A program made the translations under genes and the position numbers. Below are positions 1 through 5,379 of a DNA stretch of 5,379 nucleotides, piece after piece. The stretch is from Peptostreptococcaceae bacterium (lineage in GTDB: Bacteria > Bacillota_A > Clostridia > Peptostreptococcales > Anaerovoracaceae), in NCBI GenBank assembly GCA_016650135.1, contig JAENWH010000154.1:1-5379 (forward strand), given 5' to 3'. Positions within the stretch are counted from its first letter, which is position 1; each line of letters starts with the position of its first letter. The notes under the pieces were generated by a model. It made no database searches, was not told the DNA's origin, and saw only the letters and a list, made by a program, of their open reading frames with translations.

Positions 1-245
1 TCCAAGCTTATAACCGTTCCTCTAACTATTTTGAGTCTTTTGTTTTCTATAAAAGACTTGTCCACAAAGCTTAAATCCTCCATGTTTATTTCGCCTGCTA
101 TATAATTTGGAAGAAGGACCCTTGAATAAAAATAGTTGGTATCCCTTGTAATCACTGTTATATCAATATCTATTCTATCTGCAGATAATATAGTATCAAT
201 AGCGCTTTTTGAAGCAGCGCCACTTCCTATTATCACGATGTTCAT
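1..245 (-). CDS. FAD/NAD(P)-dependent oxidoreductase, N-terminal part (AOR-linked flavin subunit)
   Basis: Only the first 81 codons are present; the gene runs off the window at position 1. It opens with a hydrophobic strand and a dinucleotide-binding GxGxxS loop (MNIVIIGSGAAS, residues 1-12), followed by a segment reading YFYSRVLLPNYIAGE. That pattern (YSR, LLP, aGE) is typical of the pyridine nucleotide-disulfide oxidoreductase fold seen in NirB-like and rubredoxin reductase-like FAD proteins. The ATG at 245 lies 3 nt after the upstream ferredoxin stop, and an AGGAGA at 254-259 sits 8 nt before it, inside the 3' end of that gene. In known multi-subunit AOR complexes, such as the one from Aromatoleum, a protein of this type passes electrons between the iron-sulfur subunit and NAD(H). 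I infer the same role here. The C-terminal half, which would carry the NAD domain, cannot be seen. Confidence 0.85.
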   Translation of the reverse strand, partial: MNIVIIGSGAASKSAIDTILSADRIDIDITVITRDTNYFYSRVLLPNYIAGEINMEDLSFVDKSFIENKRLKIVRGTVISL

Positions 246-248
246 AAA

Positions 249-719
249 TTAAATCTCCTGCTCACTTAAAAGTCTCTTCATATATTCTCTTCGCTTACTT
301 TTCCCAGCTTTTGAGTAGTCCATGAATTCAATAGCTCCTCTCTCACATATTTGGGCACACTTTTCTGCACCACAGCAAGTGTCACATTTAACGTTATAAT
401 GGTCTTCAATTCCTATTGCATTAAATGGACATAGCATCACACACATATTACAGCCCACACATTTAGTTTCGTTTAATACTACAAAATGATCTTCTATTCT
501 TCTGTAAAGAGCGCCCGCAGGGCATGCATCTATACATGGTGCTTCTTCACAGTTTCTACATATTATTTGAACGCTACCTTCCATATCTCTCTCTATAGTA
601 GATATCCTTGAGTCTTCAGGCTTAAATATCCCCATTTTACTATAAGAGCAAACCAACTCGCACATGTGGCATCCGCTGCATTTATCATGATTCAACCATA
701 CAATCCTATTTTTATTCAA
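249..719 (-). CDS. Four-cluster [4Fe-4S] ferredoxin subunit (HycB/DmsB-like), second copy
   Basis: This is an electron-transfer subunit with sixteen cluster-ligand cysteines in four groups. Numbered from the GTG at 734, they are C19/22/25/29, C59/62/67/71, C92/95/98/102 and C117/120/126/130, plus an extra C121. This is the layout of the HycB/DmsB/CooF polyferredoxins that relay electrons between a catalytic subunit and a redox partner. No signal peptide is seen, so it should be cytoplasmic. I chose the TTG at 719 because GGAGG (728-732) lies 8 nt upstream and the resulting N-terminus (MNKNRIVWLNHDKCSGC) matches that of the paralogue at 1014-1505. The longer GTG start at 734 gives 161 residues but has no ribosome binding site. 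The basic C-terminal tail (SKxxKxKR...RLLSE) is also shared with the paralogue. It ends in TAA, 3 nt before the flavin subunit gene. Confidence 0.92.
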   Translation of the reverse strand: MNKNRIVWLNHDKCSGCHMCELVCSYSKMGIFKPEDSRISTIERDMEGSVQIICRNCEEAPCIDACPAGALYRRIEDHFVVLNETKCVGCNMCVMLCPFNAIGIEDHYNVKCDTCCGAEKCAQICERGAIEFMDYSKAGKSKRREYMKRLLSEQEI

Positions 720-723
720 TGAC

Positions 724-993
724 TTAACCTCCACTAATAGAATGCATGATTATTACTTCTGCATTCTTATCTAAAGCTGTATTTGCTCCATCTAATGTAT
801 GGGCGTTTCTTCTGTTAACTAAAATCACCATATTCCTAGAAAGATCATCATTTTCATCTAAGAGCACATTCATTTCGCTTCCAAATCTCTTTATGAGTTT
901 TTTACACAACTCTCTTACATCAGCAGCTTCAATATTTATATACTTAGAACCCGTAATTTTAGTAAAGGGCATTATAAATCTGACTCTTGCCAT
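724..993 (-). CDS. MoaD/ThiS-like ubiquitin-fold sulfur carrier
   Basis: This is an 89-residue protein ending in SISGG. The C-terminal Gly-Gly is the tail that is adenylated and thiocarboxylated in MoaD and ThiS proteins. The last third (ILVNRRN ... LDKNAEVIIMHSISGG) follows the family pattern of VN, then a turn, then an acidic D.VI strand, then GG. In AOR operons such a protein is thought to donate sulfur for the dithiolene of the tungsten- or molybdenum-pterin cofactor, so a dedicated copy beside the AOR fits. The ATG at 993 has a near-perfect ribosome binding site, GGAGGTGAT (998-1006). The gene lies between two paralogous ferredoxins. Its final GGA GGT codons also serve as the ribosome binding site of the next gene. 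ThiS-like or other sulfur carrier roles cannot be excluded from sequence alone, but context favours cofactor synthesis. Confidence 0.88.
   Translation of the reverse strand: MARVRFIMPFTKITGSKYINIEAADVRELCKKLIKRFGSEMNVLLDENDDLSRNMVILVNRRNAHTLDGANTALDKNAEVIIMHSISGG
728..732 (-). promoter_or_regulatory. Ribosome binding site that decides a TTG start and overlaps the MoaD Gly-Gly codons
   Basis: GGAGG is formed by the last two sense codons (GGA GGT) of the MoaD-like gene. It sits 8 nt before the TTG at 719. It selects that TTG over the GTG at 734, which overlaps the site itself and has no ribosome binding site upstream. Confidence 0.7.
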
Positions 994-997
994 TTAA

Positions 998-1006
998 ATC
1001 ACCTCC
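998..1006 (-). promoter_or_regulatory. Extended ribosome binding site of the MoaD-like gene
   Basis: GGAGGTGAT is a nine-base match to the 16S anti-Shine-Dalgarno complement, placed so that GGAGG is 8 nt before the ATG at 993. A second copy of GAGGTGATT (1012-1020) overlaps the preceding ferredoxin's stop codon, giving two such sequences 15 nt apart. Confidence 0.7.
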
Positions 1007-1013
1007 AATGGAA

Positions 1014-1505
1014 TCACCTCTTATGTGAGTTTTCATTGCTTTCATCTAATAATCTATTTACAACATCTTTTCTCTTAATTTTGTTTATCTTTGAATCTTC
1101 TAAATAATTAATAGCCCCGCTTCGGCATACCTTAATGCATTCTGGGTCACCTGCGCAAAGATCACAAATACTTATCTCTAGTTTACTGTTTTTCTTTACT
1201 AGGGATATTGCCCCAAAGGGGCATGCCATTGCACAAGCTTTGCAGCCTATGCACCTATTTTTATCTATCAATATCGAACCGGTCTTGTTATCTTTATATA
1301 AAGCTCCAGCAACGCAGGCTTTTATGCAATTTGCCTCCTCGCACTGCACACAATTGTTAGGAACATTAAACGCAATATCTTCAATTGATTCAATCTTTAT
1401 ATTAGATAACTCAGGCGAGAAAGTTTTATAGTGTTTGTAGGAGCATGCTAGCTCACATAAATGGCATCCTGTGCATTTATTGGAATCAATCATATATATT
1501 CTCAT
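1014..1505 (-). CDS. Four-cluster [4Fe-4S] ferredoxin subunit (HycB/DmsB-like), first copy
   Basis: This 163-residue polyferredoxin has sixteen cysteines in four groups: C11/14/17/21, C52/55/60/64, C85/88/91/95 and C114/117/123/127. All four [4Fe-4S] clusters are therefore predicted intact. It would accept electrons from the AOR subunit encoded immediately upstream. I chose the ATG at 1505 because GGGAGG (1511-1516) sits 5 nt before it and the protein then starts MRIYMIDSNKCTGC, with the first cluster at the usual distance. A longer frame from 1529 would add eight residues, overlap the AOR gene and lack a ribosome binding site. The ribosome binding site abuts the AOR stop codon (TAGGGAGG), which suggests translational coupling. 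It is clearly paralogous to the ferredoxin at 249-719: both share HxCELxCSY, a CEEAxCIxACxAGALY block and a basic C-terminal tail. It ends in TGA. Confidence 0.93.
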   Translation of the reverse strand: MRIYMIDSNKCTGCHLCELACSYKHYKTFSPELSNIKIESIEDIAFNVPNNCVQCEEANCIKACVAGALYKDNKTGSILIDKNRCIGCKACAMACPFGAISLVKKNSKLEISICDLCAGDPECIKVCRSGAINYLEDSKINKIKRKDVVNRLLDESNENSHKR

Positions 1506-1510
1506 AATAA

Positions 1511-1516
1511 CCTCCC
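1511..1516 (-). promoter_or_regulatory. Ribosome binding site for the first ferredoxin, abutting the AOR stop
   Basis: The sequence reads TAGGGAGG: the final G of the AOR TAG stop is the first G of GGGAGG. It lies 5 nt before the ATG at 1505. It fixes that start and suggests that AOR and ferredoxin translation are coupled. Confidence 0.75.
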
Positions 1517-3435
1517 TAATCCTGCTCAATATAGTTGAAAAGTCTCGGTATCAATTCTTCGAGTCCAAGATCTTCCAGAGCTTGCTTTGTAGGCAGCCCT
1601 TTTTTAGAATCCCAGTTATGTAGTCTGAAGTATTCATCCTTCATAAGATCCAGTTTTTCTTTTGAGTTTATTGCTCCTTTGTGCAAAGCATCCTTTTGTG
1701 TTTCATGCATTAGTCTATAAGGGAGTAAATCATTTTCTCTCGTATGTCCCAAGATGCCATTGTACACCCGCTCCATAGTGATAATCCTTTTCCCTGCCAG
1801 CATGATTGCATGTGCCTCGATTTCCAATCCTGTTGCCGACGAGTACAACTCAGCAAGATCATACTCATCAATCCAGAATTGTGCTGTTGTTGGGAAAGAA
1901 CAGATGCCCAGACTGTCAGAGACTGCATATATATCTTCATGCCATCTTACGATTTCAGCTCTTTTATCTGTTGTATGCGGATATGCGTATTTTTCACTAC
2001 CTGTTATTTCTTTAATAACTCGTCTTGCTTCACTATCCCCCCCAAACTCTGCCAAGCATTCTGTATTAAGGTGATCGGGACCTCTTGAATTTATTGCAAA
2101 AGCTAATGCATAGCCAAAAGCTGATCTCGTATCTACTCTTGACTGCTCTAACCCTCTTGCCTGAATTGCCCATTTGTATGAATCCTTGCCTAACTCTTCA
2201 GAAGCCTTTTTTGTTCCTTTTGAAAGCAAATTCCCTATTCCTTCTCTATAAGCCATCTTTTTTACTAGTTCAATTATTGTATTTGTATTCCCCCAACTTA
2301 AATCTAAGCCATCTGCTTCCTCATTAGTAATTACATTTCTCTGTTTACATTCCATAAGCCACTGAATGCAGCCGCCCGCAGAAATGGTATCCATTCCCAA
2401 TATATTACATAACTCCCCCGCCTTAATTACCGCTGCTGTATCAGTCGTACCACAGCCTCCTCCAAAAGATGAAAGCGTTTCGTATTCCGGACCACCTGTG
2501 AATGTACCTCTATACTCACCATTATCGACTGTAACAAATCTGTGGCATGCTACAGGACATGAGTAACATGCAATCTTTCTTTTCAGATATCCTCCCTCTA
2601 CAAGGTGTGTACCTGTTAGATATTCAATATTTTCAATGCTACCTGTCTGGAAGTTTTTTACCGGGAAAGCCCCAATTGCATTTGTTGACTCTACATCTCT
2701 ACTGGTTCCGTAATCAGAAAGTGGACCAACTCCTGGCGCTTTATTCATTTTATTATTAATTACCTCGAGTGCTTTAAAAAACCTTTCCCCTTGGGCAATC
2801 TGTATTCCTTTTGTTCCTCGCGCAGCGATAGCTTTAAGATTTTTGCTACCCATTAAGGCACCGCCACCGCCCCGACCTGCAGCATTATTAATTGATACCT
2901 GTATAGACGCAAATACTACCTCGTTTTCTCCCGCAGGTCCTATACATGCCGTTTGTATTTCAGAATCATCATGTTCTTCTCTGATCAAAGCGTTTGTTTC
3001 TCTGACATCCTTGCCCCATAGATGTGATGCATCCTTTATTTCAATATGGTCATTCTCAATATAAATGTATACTGGCTTATCCGCTTTCCCCACAACTACC
3101 AAAATATCGCATCCTGAATATTTTAGCTGTGCTCCAAAATGCCCACCCACATTTGTTTTAAAGAATTCTCCTGTTGCAGGGCTCTTGAAAAGCACTGAGG
3201 TTCTACCTGAGCATGGCACTATTGTTCCTGAAAAAACGCCAGGTGCAAAAATAATTGGCGCTTTTTCATCATACGCATCTATTTTAGAATCGTACTCGTT
3301 TATAAGCATATGCGTAGCGATCCCTCTGCCCCCAAGATATTTTAAAATATAAGCTTCATCGCTAATCTGAGTTCTTGAAATACTTCCTGTGCTTAAGTCT
3401 ACGGTTAGTATTTCAACAGGTAATTTTGGCAACAT
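1516..3435 (-). CDS. aor: Aldehyde:ferredoxin oxidoreductase, tungstopterin catalytic subunit
   Basis: This full-length 639-residue AOR-family enzyme oxidises aldehydes to carboxylic acids (or runs in reverse) at a tungsten bis-pterin centre and passes electrons to a [4Fe-4S] cluster. The N-terminal domain begins VEILTVDLSTG, followed by YLGGRG (33-38), APG (64-66), SGRTS (76-80) and the Gly-rich AAGRGGGGALMGSKNLKAI (residues 185-203), all typical of the family. The cluster ligands are C290, C293 and C297 (CYSCPVAC), with C512 in DSLGIC as the fourth. GPEYET (315-320) and GPDHL (452-456) hold the conserved Glu and His that lie near tungsten in characterised AORs. The ATG at 3435 has GGGAGGA (3443-3449) 7 nt upstream. 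The stop is TAG, abutting the next gene's ribosome binding site. Downstream ferredoxin, MoaD-like and flavin genes indicate a multi-subunit enzyme. The substrate cannot be read from the sequence, and tungsten rather than molybdenum is a family-based inference. Confidence 0.96.
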   Translation of the reverse strand: MLPKLPVEILTVDLSTGSISRTQISDEAYILKYLGGRGIATHMLINEYDSKIDAYDEKAPIIFAPGVFSGTIVPCSGRTSVLFKSPATGEFFKTNVGGHFGAQLKYSGCDILVVVGKADKPVYIYIENDHIEIKDASHLWGKDVRETNALIREEHDDSEIQTACIGPAGENEVVFASIQVSINNAAGRGGGGALMGSKNLKAIAARGTKGIQIAQGERFFKALEVINNKMNKAPGVGPLSDYGTSRDVESTNAIGAFPVKNFQTGSIENIEYLTGTHLVEGGYLKRKIACYSCPVACHRFVTVDNGEYRGTFTGGPEYETLSSFGGGCGTTDTAAVIKAGELCNILGMDTISAGGCIQWLMECKQRNVITNEEADGLDLSWGNTNTIIELVKKMAYREGIGNLLSKGTKKASEELGKDSYKWAIQARGLEQSRVDTRSAFGYALAFAINSRGPDHLNTECLAEFGGDSEARRVIKEITGSEKYAYPHTTDKRAEIVRWHEDIYAVSDSLGICSFPTTAQFWIDEYDLAELYSSATGLEIEAHAIMLAGKRIITMERVYNGILGHTRENDLLPYRLMHETQKDALHKGAINSKEKLDLMKDEYFRLHNWDSKKGLPTKQALEDLGLEELIPRLFNYIEQD

Positions 3436-3522
3436 ATTAATTTCCTCCCTACTCTGTAAAATCTAAATCAAGTATATTTTACAGGTTCATACTATAATTA
3501 ATTGCTTTTATATTTGTCTCGA
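3436..3522 (-). promoter_or_regulatory. Intergenic region before the AOR operon with a candidate promoter
   Basis: This 87-nt gap is the longest non-coding stretch in the window. On the minus strand it holds a possible sigma-A-type promoter: GAGACA (3515-3520) and TATAGT (3491-3496), separated by 18 nt. The -35 element matches the consensus at only four of six bases, so this is a weak call. It would start transcription near 3484, at the edge of the perfect inverted repeat. The region ends with the AOR ribosome binding site GGGAGGA (3443-3449). I see no hairpin followed by a T-run that would act as a terminator for the upstream genes, so read-through from the transporter side remains possible. 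Confidence 0.4.
3454..3484. repeat. Perfect 9-bp inverted repeat upstream of AOR (candidate operator or 5' UTR hairpin)
   Basis: The arms CTGTAAAAT (3454-3462) and ATTTTACAG (3476-3484) are perfectly complementary and separated by 13 nt. The arm centres are 22 bp apart, about two helical turns, which suits a dimeric regulator. The repeat ends 19 nt before the AOR start codon and 5 nt upstream of its ribosome binding site, and it would overlap the start site of the candidate promoter. As RNA it would form a 9-bp AT-rich stem without a following U-run, so a terminator is unlikely. No known operator family is recognised. Confidence 0.5.
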
Positions 3523-4152
3523 TTATTGATCGTTTTGAACTTCTTTTATTACACTTGCTTTTGGAATACTAGTATAAAGCATAAGCTTTTGCATTATTTT
3601 CTCGCCCTCAGGTTCACCGGATGCTAGTTCCGACCAGTTGTCAATAGATGCAACTCTATCCATTTCAGTTATGAACTAGTAATCAGCAGGTCTATAACCT
3701 TGCAAGGTCCTAAAAAGCTTGATGTTAAAACCTCTTTTCCTCAGATATGGAGAAGCCTCTCTTAAGAAAAACTTTTCAAATGCCTCACATCCAACTAGAG
3801 AATTAAAATTCTCAACATGATACATTTTACCCGGAATCCTTATCCACTTTATCTCAGGCTCTAAATCTTTAACTATAGTTGACATACGATCTACTGTTTT
3901 GCTAGCTAGATTTCGTTCAATGTCCTTACCTTCTTTATCATCAAAGAACTTTTCACCAATTGAAGTAACCGTATTCAATCTCTCCATTGATGTTACAAGC
4001 CACATTTCTCTCAATCCAAGACTATATTGTGTTGAAAATAAATATGCATTGAATCCAAGATTTTTGTAATAGGATAGTACTGTTTGCTGAATATAACTTC
4101 CAAGACTGTCCTGATTATCAATTCTATCAAATTGTTCAATACGATAATTCAT
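3523..4152 (-). CDS. Tandem two-repeat protein of unknown function, interrupted by an in-frame amber codon
   Basis: The frame from the ATG at 4152 gives 158 residues, then TAG (3676-3678), then 50 more codons to TAA (3523-3525). Read through, it is a 209-position protein of two repeats, residues 3-100 and 111-208, which align without any gap. My hand count gives about 20 identities plus many conservative pairs, such as YxxExF, LGF/RGF, LFxT and WLVTSMERL against (amber)FITEMDRV. The stop-terminated form would end in the middle of the second repeat. The repeat pattern of strands and helices suggests tandem dimeric alpha/beta-barrel domains of the NIPSNAP/Dabb kind, but this is only a resemblance and no catalytic residue can be assigned. 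No signal peptide or membrane segment is seen. The ribosome binding site AGGAGGG (4159-4165) is excellent. The gene lies 33 nt after the flavoprotein gene and 87 nt before AOR. It is either a recent pseudogene or a recoded gene. Confidence 0.72.
3676..3678 (-). other. In-frame TAG (amber) codon at position 159 of the tandem-repeat gene
   Basis: On the minus strand the codons read GAT TAC TAG TTC ATA ACT GAA ATG. The TAG aligns, without gaps, with Trp51 (TGG) of the first repeat. The downstream codons keep the repeat pattern (FITEMDR after the amber, LVTSMER after Trp51) and reach TAA where the repeat ends. A single G-to-A change in TGG would produce it; pyrrolysine or suppressor decoding is the alternative. 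There is no ribosome binding site before the ATG at 3663, so a separate downstream gene is unlikely. Confidence 0.8.
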
Positions 4153-4185
4153 ATATTACCCTCCTGTATATTTAAAATCATTGAC

Positions 4186-4923
4186 CTATTCTCTAATCTC
4201 ATTGGCCCTATCAACAAATGGCTTGTATATAGGTTCTTTTCTAAGATACTCTTGCGTACCTAAAGCTCCCGCTCTAAGTATCATAGCCATTTCAACTGCT
4301 CTTTTAGCCAGTGAACGACTTGCTCTCACAGCTACCAATGCATCCGTCTTGCCTTCTTCTGCTTGCTTTTCCAGTGAATCGCGCCTAATTTCGTTAGAAG
4401 TCCAACCGCCTACCCCTATATAGCACTCCCACATATCACCAGTTACAGGCACGCAACCCATTATCAGAGAGTGATTGATAATTTCAGTGATTGTGTGCTC
4501 CTGCCCTGAAAAAATGTGTGCCCCCTGGGCAATTGCCCCTATTGTCTTAAGGCTCTTTGGCAATGTGGCTGCATCTGCCGGAAAGTTATTGACATATCGA
4601 CCAAATAGGCTATTGCCCAATCGATCCATAAAAGCTTTTAATTGCGCTGGAATACCCATATGATAAACAGGCACTGAATACAGAATAACATCAGCTTCTA
4701 CCCATTTTTGCAATAGCTCATGGTAGTCATCCTTTATTATGCAGATTCCATCTTTTTCGCAGGCCTGGCACTGAATACAACCTGATATCTTTTTCCCTCT
4801 GATTGAATAGTATTCTACTTCAACCTCTTGACCTACAAGCTTTGCTGAATCCAATGCTTCTTCTAATAAAAATTTGCTATTCCCGTTTCTGGGGCTTCCA
4901 CAGATACCTAATACTTTTATCAT
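4186..4923 (-). CDS. Iron-sulfur flavoprotein (Isf-like, NADPH-dependent FMN reductase fold)
   Basis: This 245-residue protein has the flavodoxin-like fold of the NADPH-dependent FMN reductase family. The start MIKVLGICGSPRNGNS carries the phosphate-binding GSPRxGNS loop (residues 9-16). SVPVYHMGIPAQLKAFMDR gives the family's PVY/GxPxxLKxFxDR signature. C49, C52, C55 and C61 form a CX2CX2CX5C motif, the compact cluster motif of the Methanosarcina iron-sulfur flavoprotein Isf, so one FMN and one [4Fe-4S] cluster are predicted. Such proteins shuttle electrons between ferredoxin and other acceptors in the cytoplasm. It is longer than usual: residues from about 195 form a helical, charged C-terminal extension (AVRASRSLAKRAVEMAMIL). 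The ATG at 4923 follows AGGGGAGA by 5 nt. The gene starts 30 nt after the transporter permease, so the two are probably cotranscribed. The stop is TAG; read-through would add only nine residues. Confidence 0.93.
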   Translation of the reverse strand: MIKVLGICGSPRNGNSKFLLEEALDSAKLVGQEVEVEYYSIRGKKISGCIQCQACEKDGICIIKDDYHELLQKWVEADVILYSVPVYHMGIPAQLKAFMDRLGNSLFGRYVNNFPADAATLPKSLKTIGAIAQGAHIFSGQEHTITEIINHSLIMGCVPVTGDMWECYIGVGGWTSNEIRRDSLEKQAEEGKTDALVAVRASRSLAKRAVEMAMILRAGALGTQEYLRKEPIYKPFVDRANEIRE

Positions 4924-4953
4924 AAAATTCTCCCCTACTTTTATATTTCTACT

Positions 4954-5379
4954 TTACATTTTCAACTTCATGCTTTTAGAAAGGACTACCGAGATTACTA
5001 CTGCGATAATAACAACAAGACCTTTTGTTATATATTGGAAATAATATGCTACATTAAGCATAGTCAAACCGTTATTTAGCATGCTTATTACAAAAGCCCC
5101 TACAAAAGTTCCTTCTCCTGTAGGTTCACCATCACCAAACATAGTTGTGCTCAGGAAAACCACAGCAATGGCGTCAAGTAAGAATTCTTCGCCTGCGAGA
5201 GGCTGTGCTGATCCTAATCTTGAAGTTAATATTACTGCTGCCAAAGATACACTCATGCTACATATAATAAACGTGATTAGTCGATATTTCTTAACATTTA
5301 TACCAGCATAAATGCTGGCAACTGGATTTCCACCTATTGAATATATCCTTCTTCCTAAGGTTGTTTTGTTTAATACAAA
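4954..5379 (-). CDS. ABC transporter permease, RbsC type (BPD_transp_2), C-terminal part
   Basis: This is the last 141 codons of an inner-membrane permease; the 5' end lies beyond the window. The signature runs LGRRIYSIGGNPVAS, then AGINV, then LTSRLGSAQPLAGE, then LLDAIAVVFL, then GTFVGA and LNNGL. These are the standard landmarks of the ribose/xylose/autoinducer-2 type permeases (RbsC, XylH, LsrC). About four hydrophobic segments are visible: around LITFIICSMSVSLAAVIL, DAIAVVFLSTTMFG, GTFVGAFVISMLNNGL and GLVVIIAVVISVVL. The open frame continues to the window edge, so the ATG at 5256 is internal and not the start. The partner ATPase and binding protein would be expected farther upstream. 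The substrate cannot be deduced. The short spacing to the flavoprotein gene suggests a common transcript. Confidence 0.93.
   Translation of the reverse strand, partial: FVLNKTTLGRRIYSIGGNPVASIYAGINVKKYRLITFIICSMSVSLAAVILTSRLGSAQPLAGEEFLLDAIAVVFLSTTMFGDGEPTGEGTFVGAFVISMLNNGLTMLNVAYYFQYITKGLVVIIAVVISVVLSKSMKLKM

Noticed and set aside
746..997. Plus-strand 83-codon frame opposite the MoaD-like gene
   Set aside because: It lies entirely antisense to a gene with an intact Gly-Gly tail and strong ribosome binding site; it has no family features of its own.
1516..1518. TAG at the AOR end as another recoded codon
   Set aside because: Read-through adds only nine residues (starting GGYYEN) before TGA, and the TAG abuts the next gene's ribosome binding site; the AOR already has normal family length.
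1744..2088. Plus-strand open frames opposite the AOR gene (for example 1744-2088, 2843-3064 and 3065-3352)
   Set aside because: They are antisense to a clearly conserved enzyme, show no recognisable domain, and mirror its codon pattern.
3454..3484. The inverted repeat as a rho-independent terminator of the upstream genes
   Set aside because: The stem is AT-rich with a 13-nt loop and no T-run follows on the minus strand.
3523..3663. A separate small gene starting at the ATG at 3663, encoding 46 residues
   Set aside because: It has no ribosome binding site, lies in the same frame as the preceding gene, and begins inside the second repeat; it is the continuation of the interrupted gene.
4186..4188. 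TAG at the flavoprotein end as another recoded codon
   Set aside because: Read-through adds only nine residues through the ribosome binding site region before TAA, with no sign of a conserved domain.
1..5379. CRISPR arrays, tRNA or rRNA genes, insertion sequences
   Set aside because: No repeat-spacer pattern, no transposase frame or terminal repeats, and almost all sequence is taken up by recognisable coding regions.

Overview
The window looks like chromosomal DNA from a low-GC anaerobic bacterium, most likely a Clostridia-type Firmicute. The evidence is AT-rich codon use, strong GGAGG ribosome binding sites before nearly every gene, a tungsten-type aldehyde:ferredoxin oxidoreductase (AOR), and many [4Fe-4S] proteins. 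The taxon is an inference. All seven complete or partial genes plus the interrupted one lie on the minus strand, so transcription runs from high to low coordinates.

In transcription order the layout is as follows. (1) 5379-4954 is the C-terminal end of an RbsC-type ABC transporter permease. (2) 4923-4186 is an iron-sulfur flavoprotein (Isf-like) with a CX2CX2CX5C motif. (3) 4152-3523 is an unrecognised protein built of two gapless ~98-residue repeats and interrupted by an in-frame TAG at 3676-3678. (4) 3522-3436 is a short non-coding gap with a perfect 9-bp inverted repeat and a possible promoter. (5) 3435-1516 is the AOR catalytic subunit. (6) 1505-1014 is a four-cluster ferredoxin. (7) 993-724 is a MoaD/ThiS-like sulfur carrier ending in Gly-Gly. 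(8) 719-249 is a second, paralogous four-cluster ferredoxin. (9) 245-1 is the N-terminus of an FAD/NAD(P) oxidoreductase that leaves the window.

Genes 5-9 form a tightly packed unit resembling known AOR operons, in which the tungstopterin subunit passes electrons through a polyferredoxin to a flavin subunit that can use NAD(H). The MoaD-like protein would supply dithiolene sulfur for the pterin cofactor. The upstream transporter, flavoprotein and tandem-repeat protein probably handle uptake or earlier steps for a substrate that gives an aldehyde; this link rests only on gene order.

The most notable feature is the amber codon in gene 3. The reading frame continues for 50 codons to a TAA exactly at the end of the second repeat. 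In a gapless self-alignment the amber falls on the position held by Trp51 in the first repeat. The protein is therefore either a recent TGG-to-TAG nonsense allele or a recoded (suppressed or pyrrolysine-type) gene. Standard gene calling would cut it to 158 residues in the middle of the second domain.
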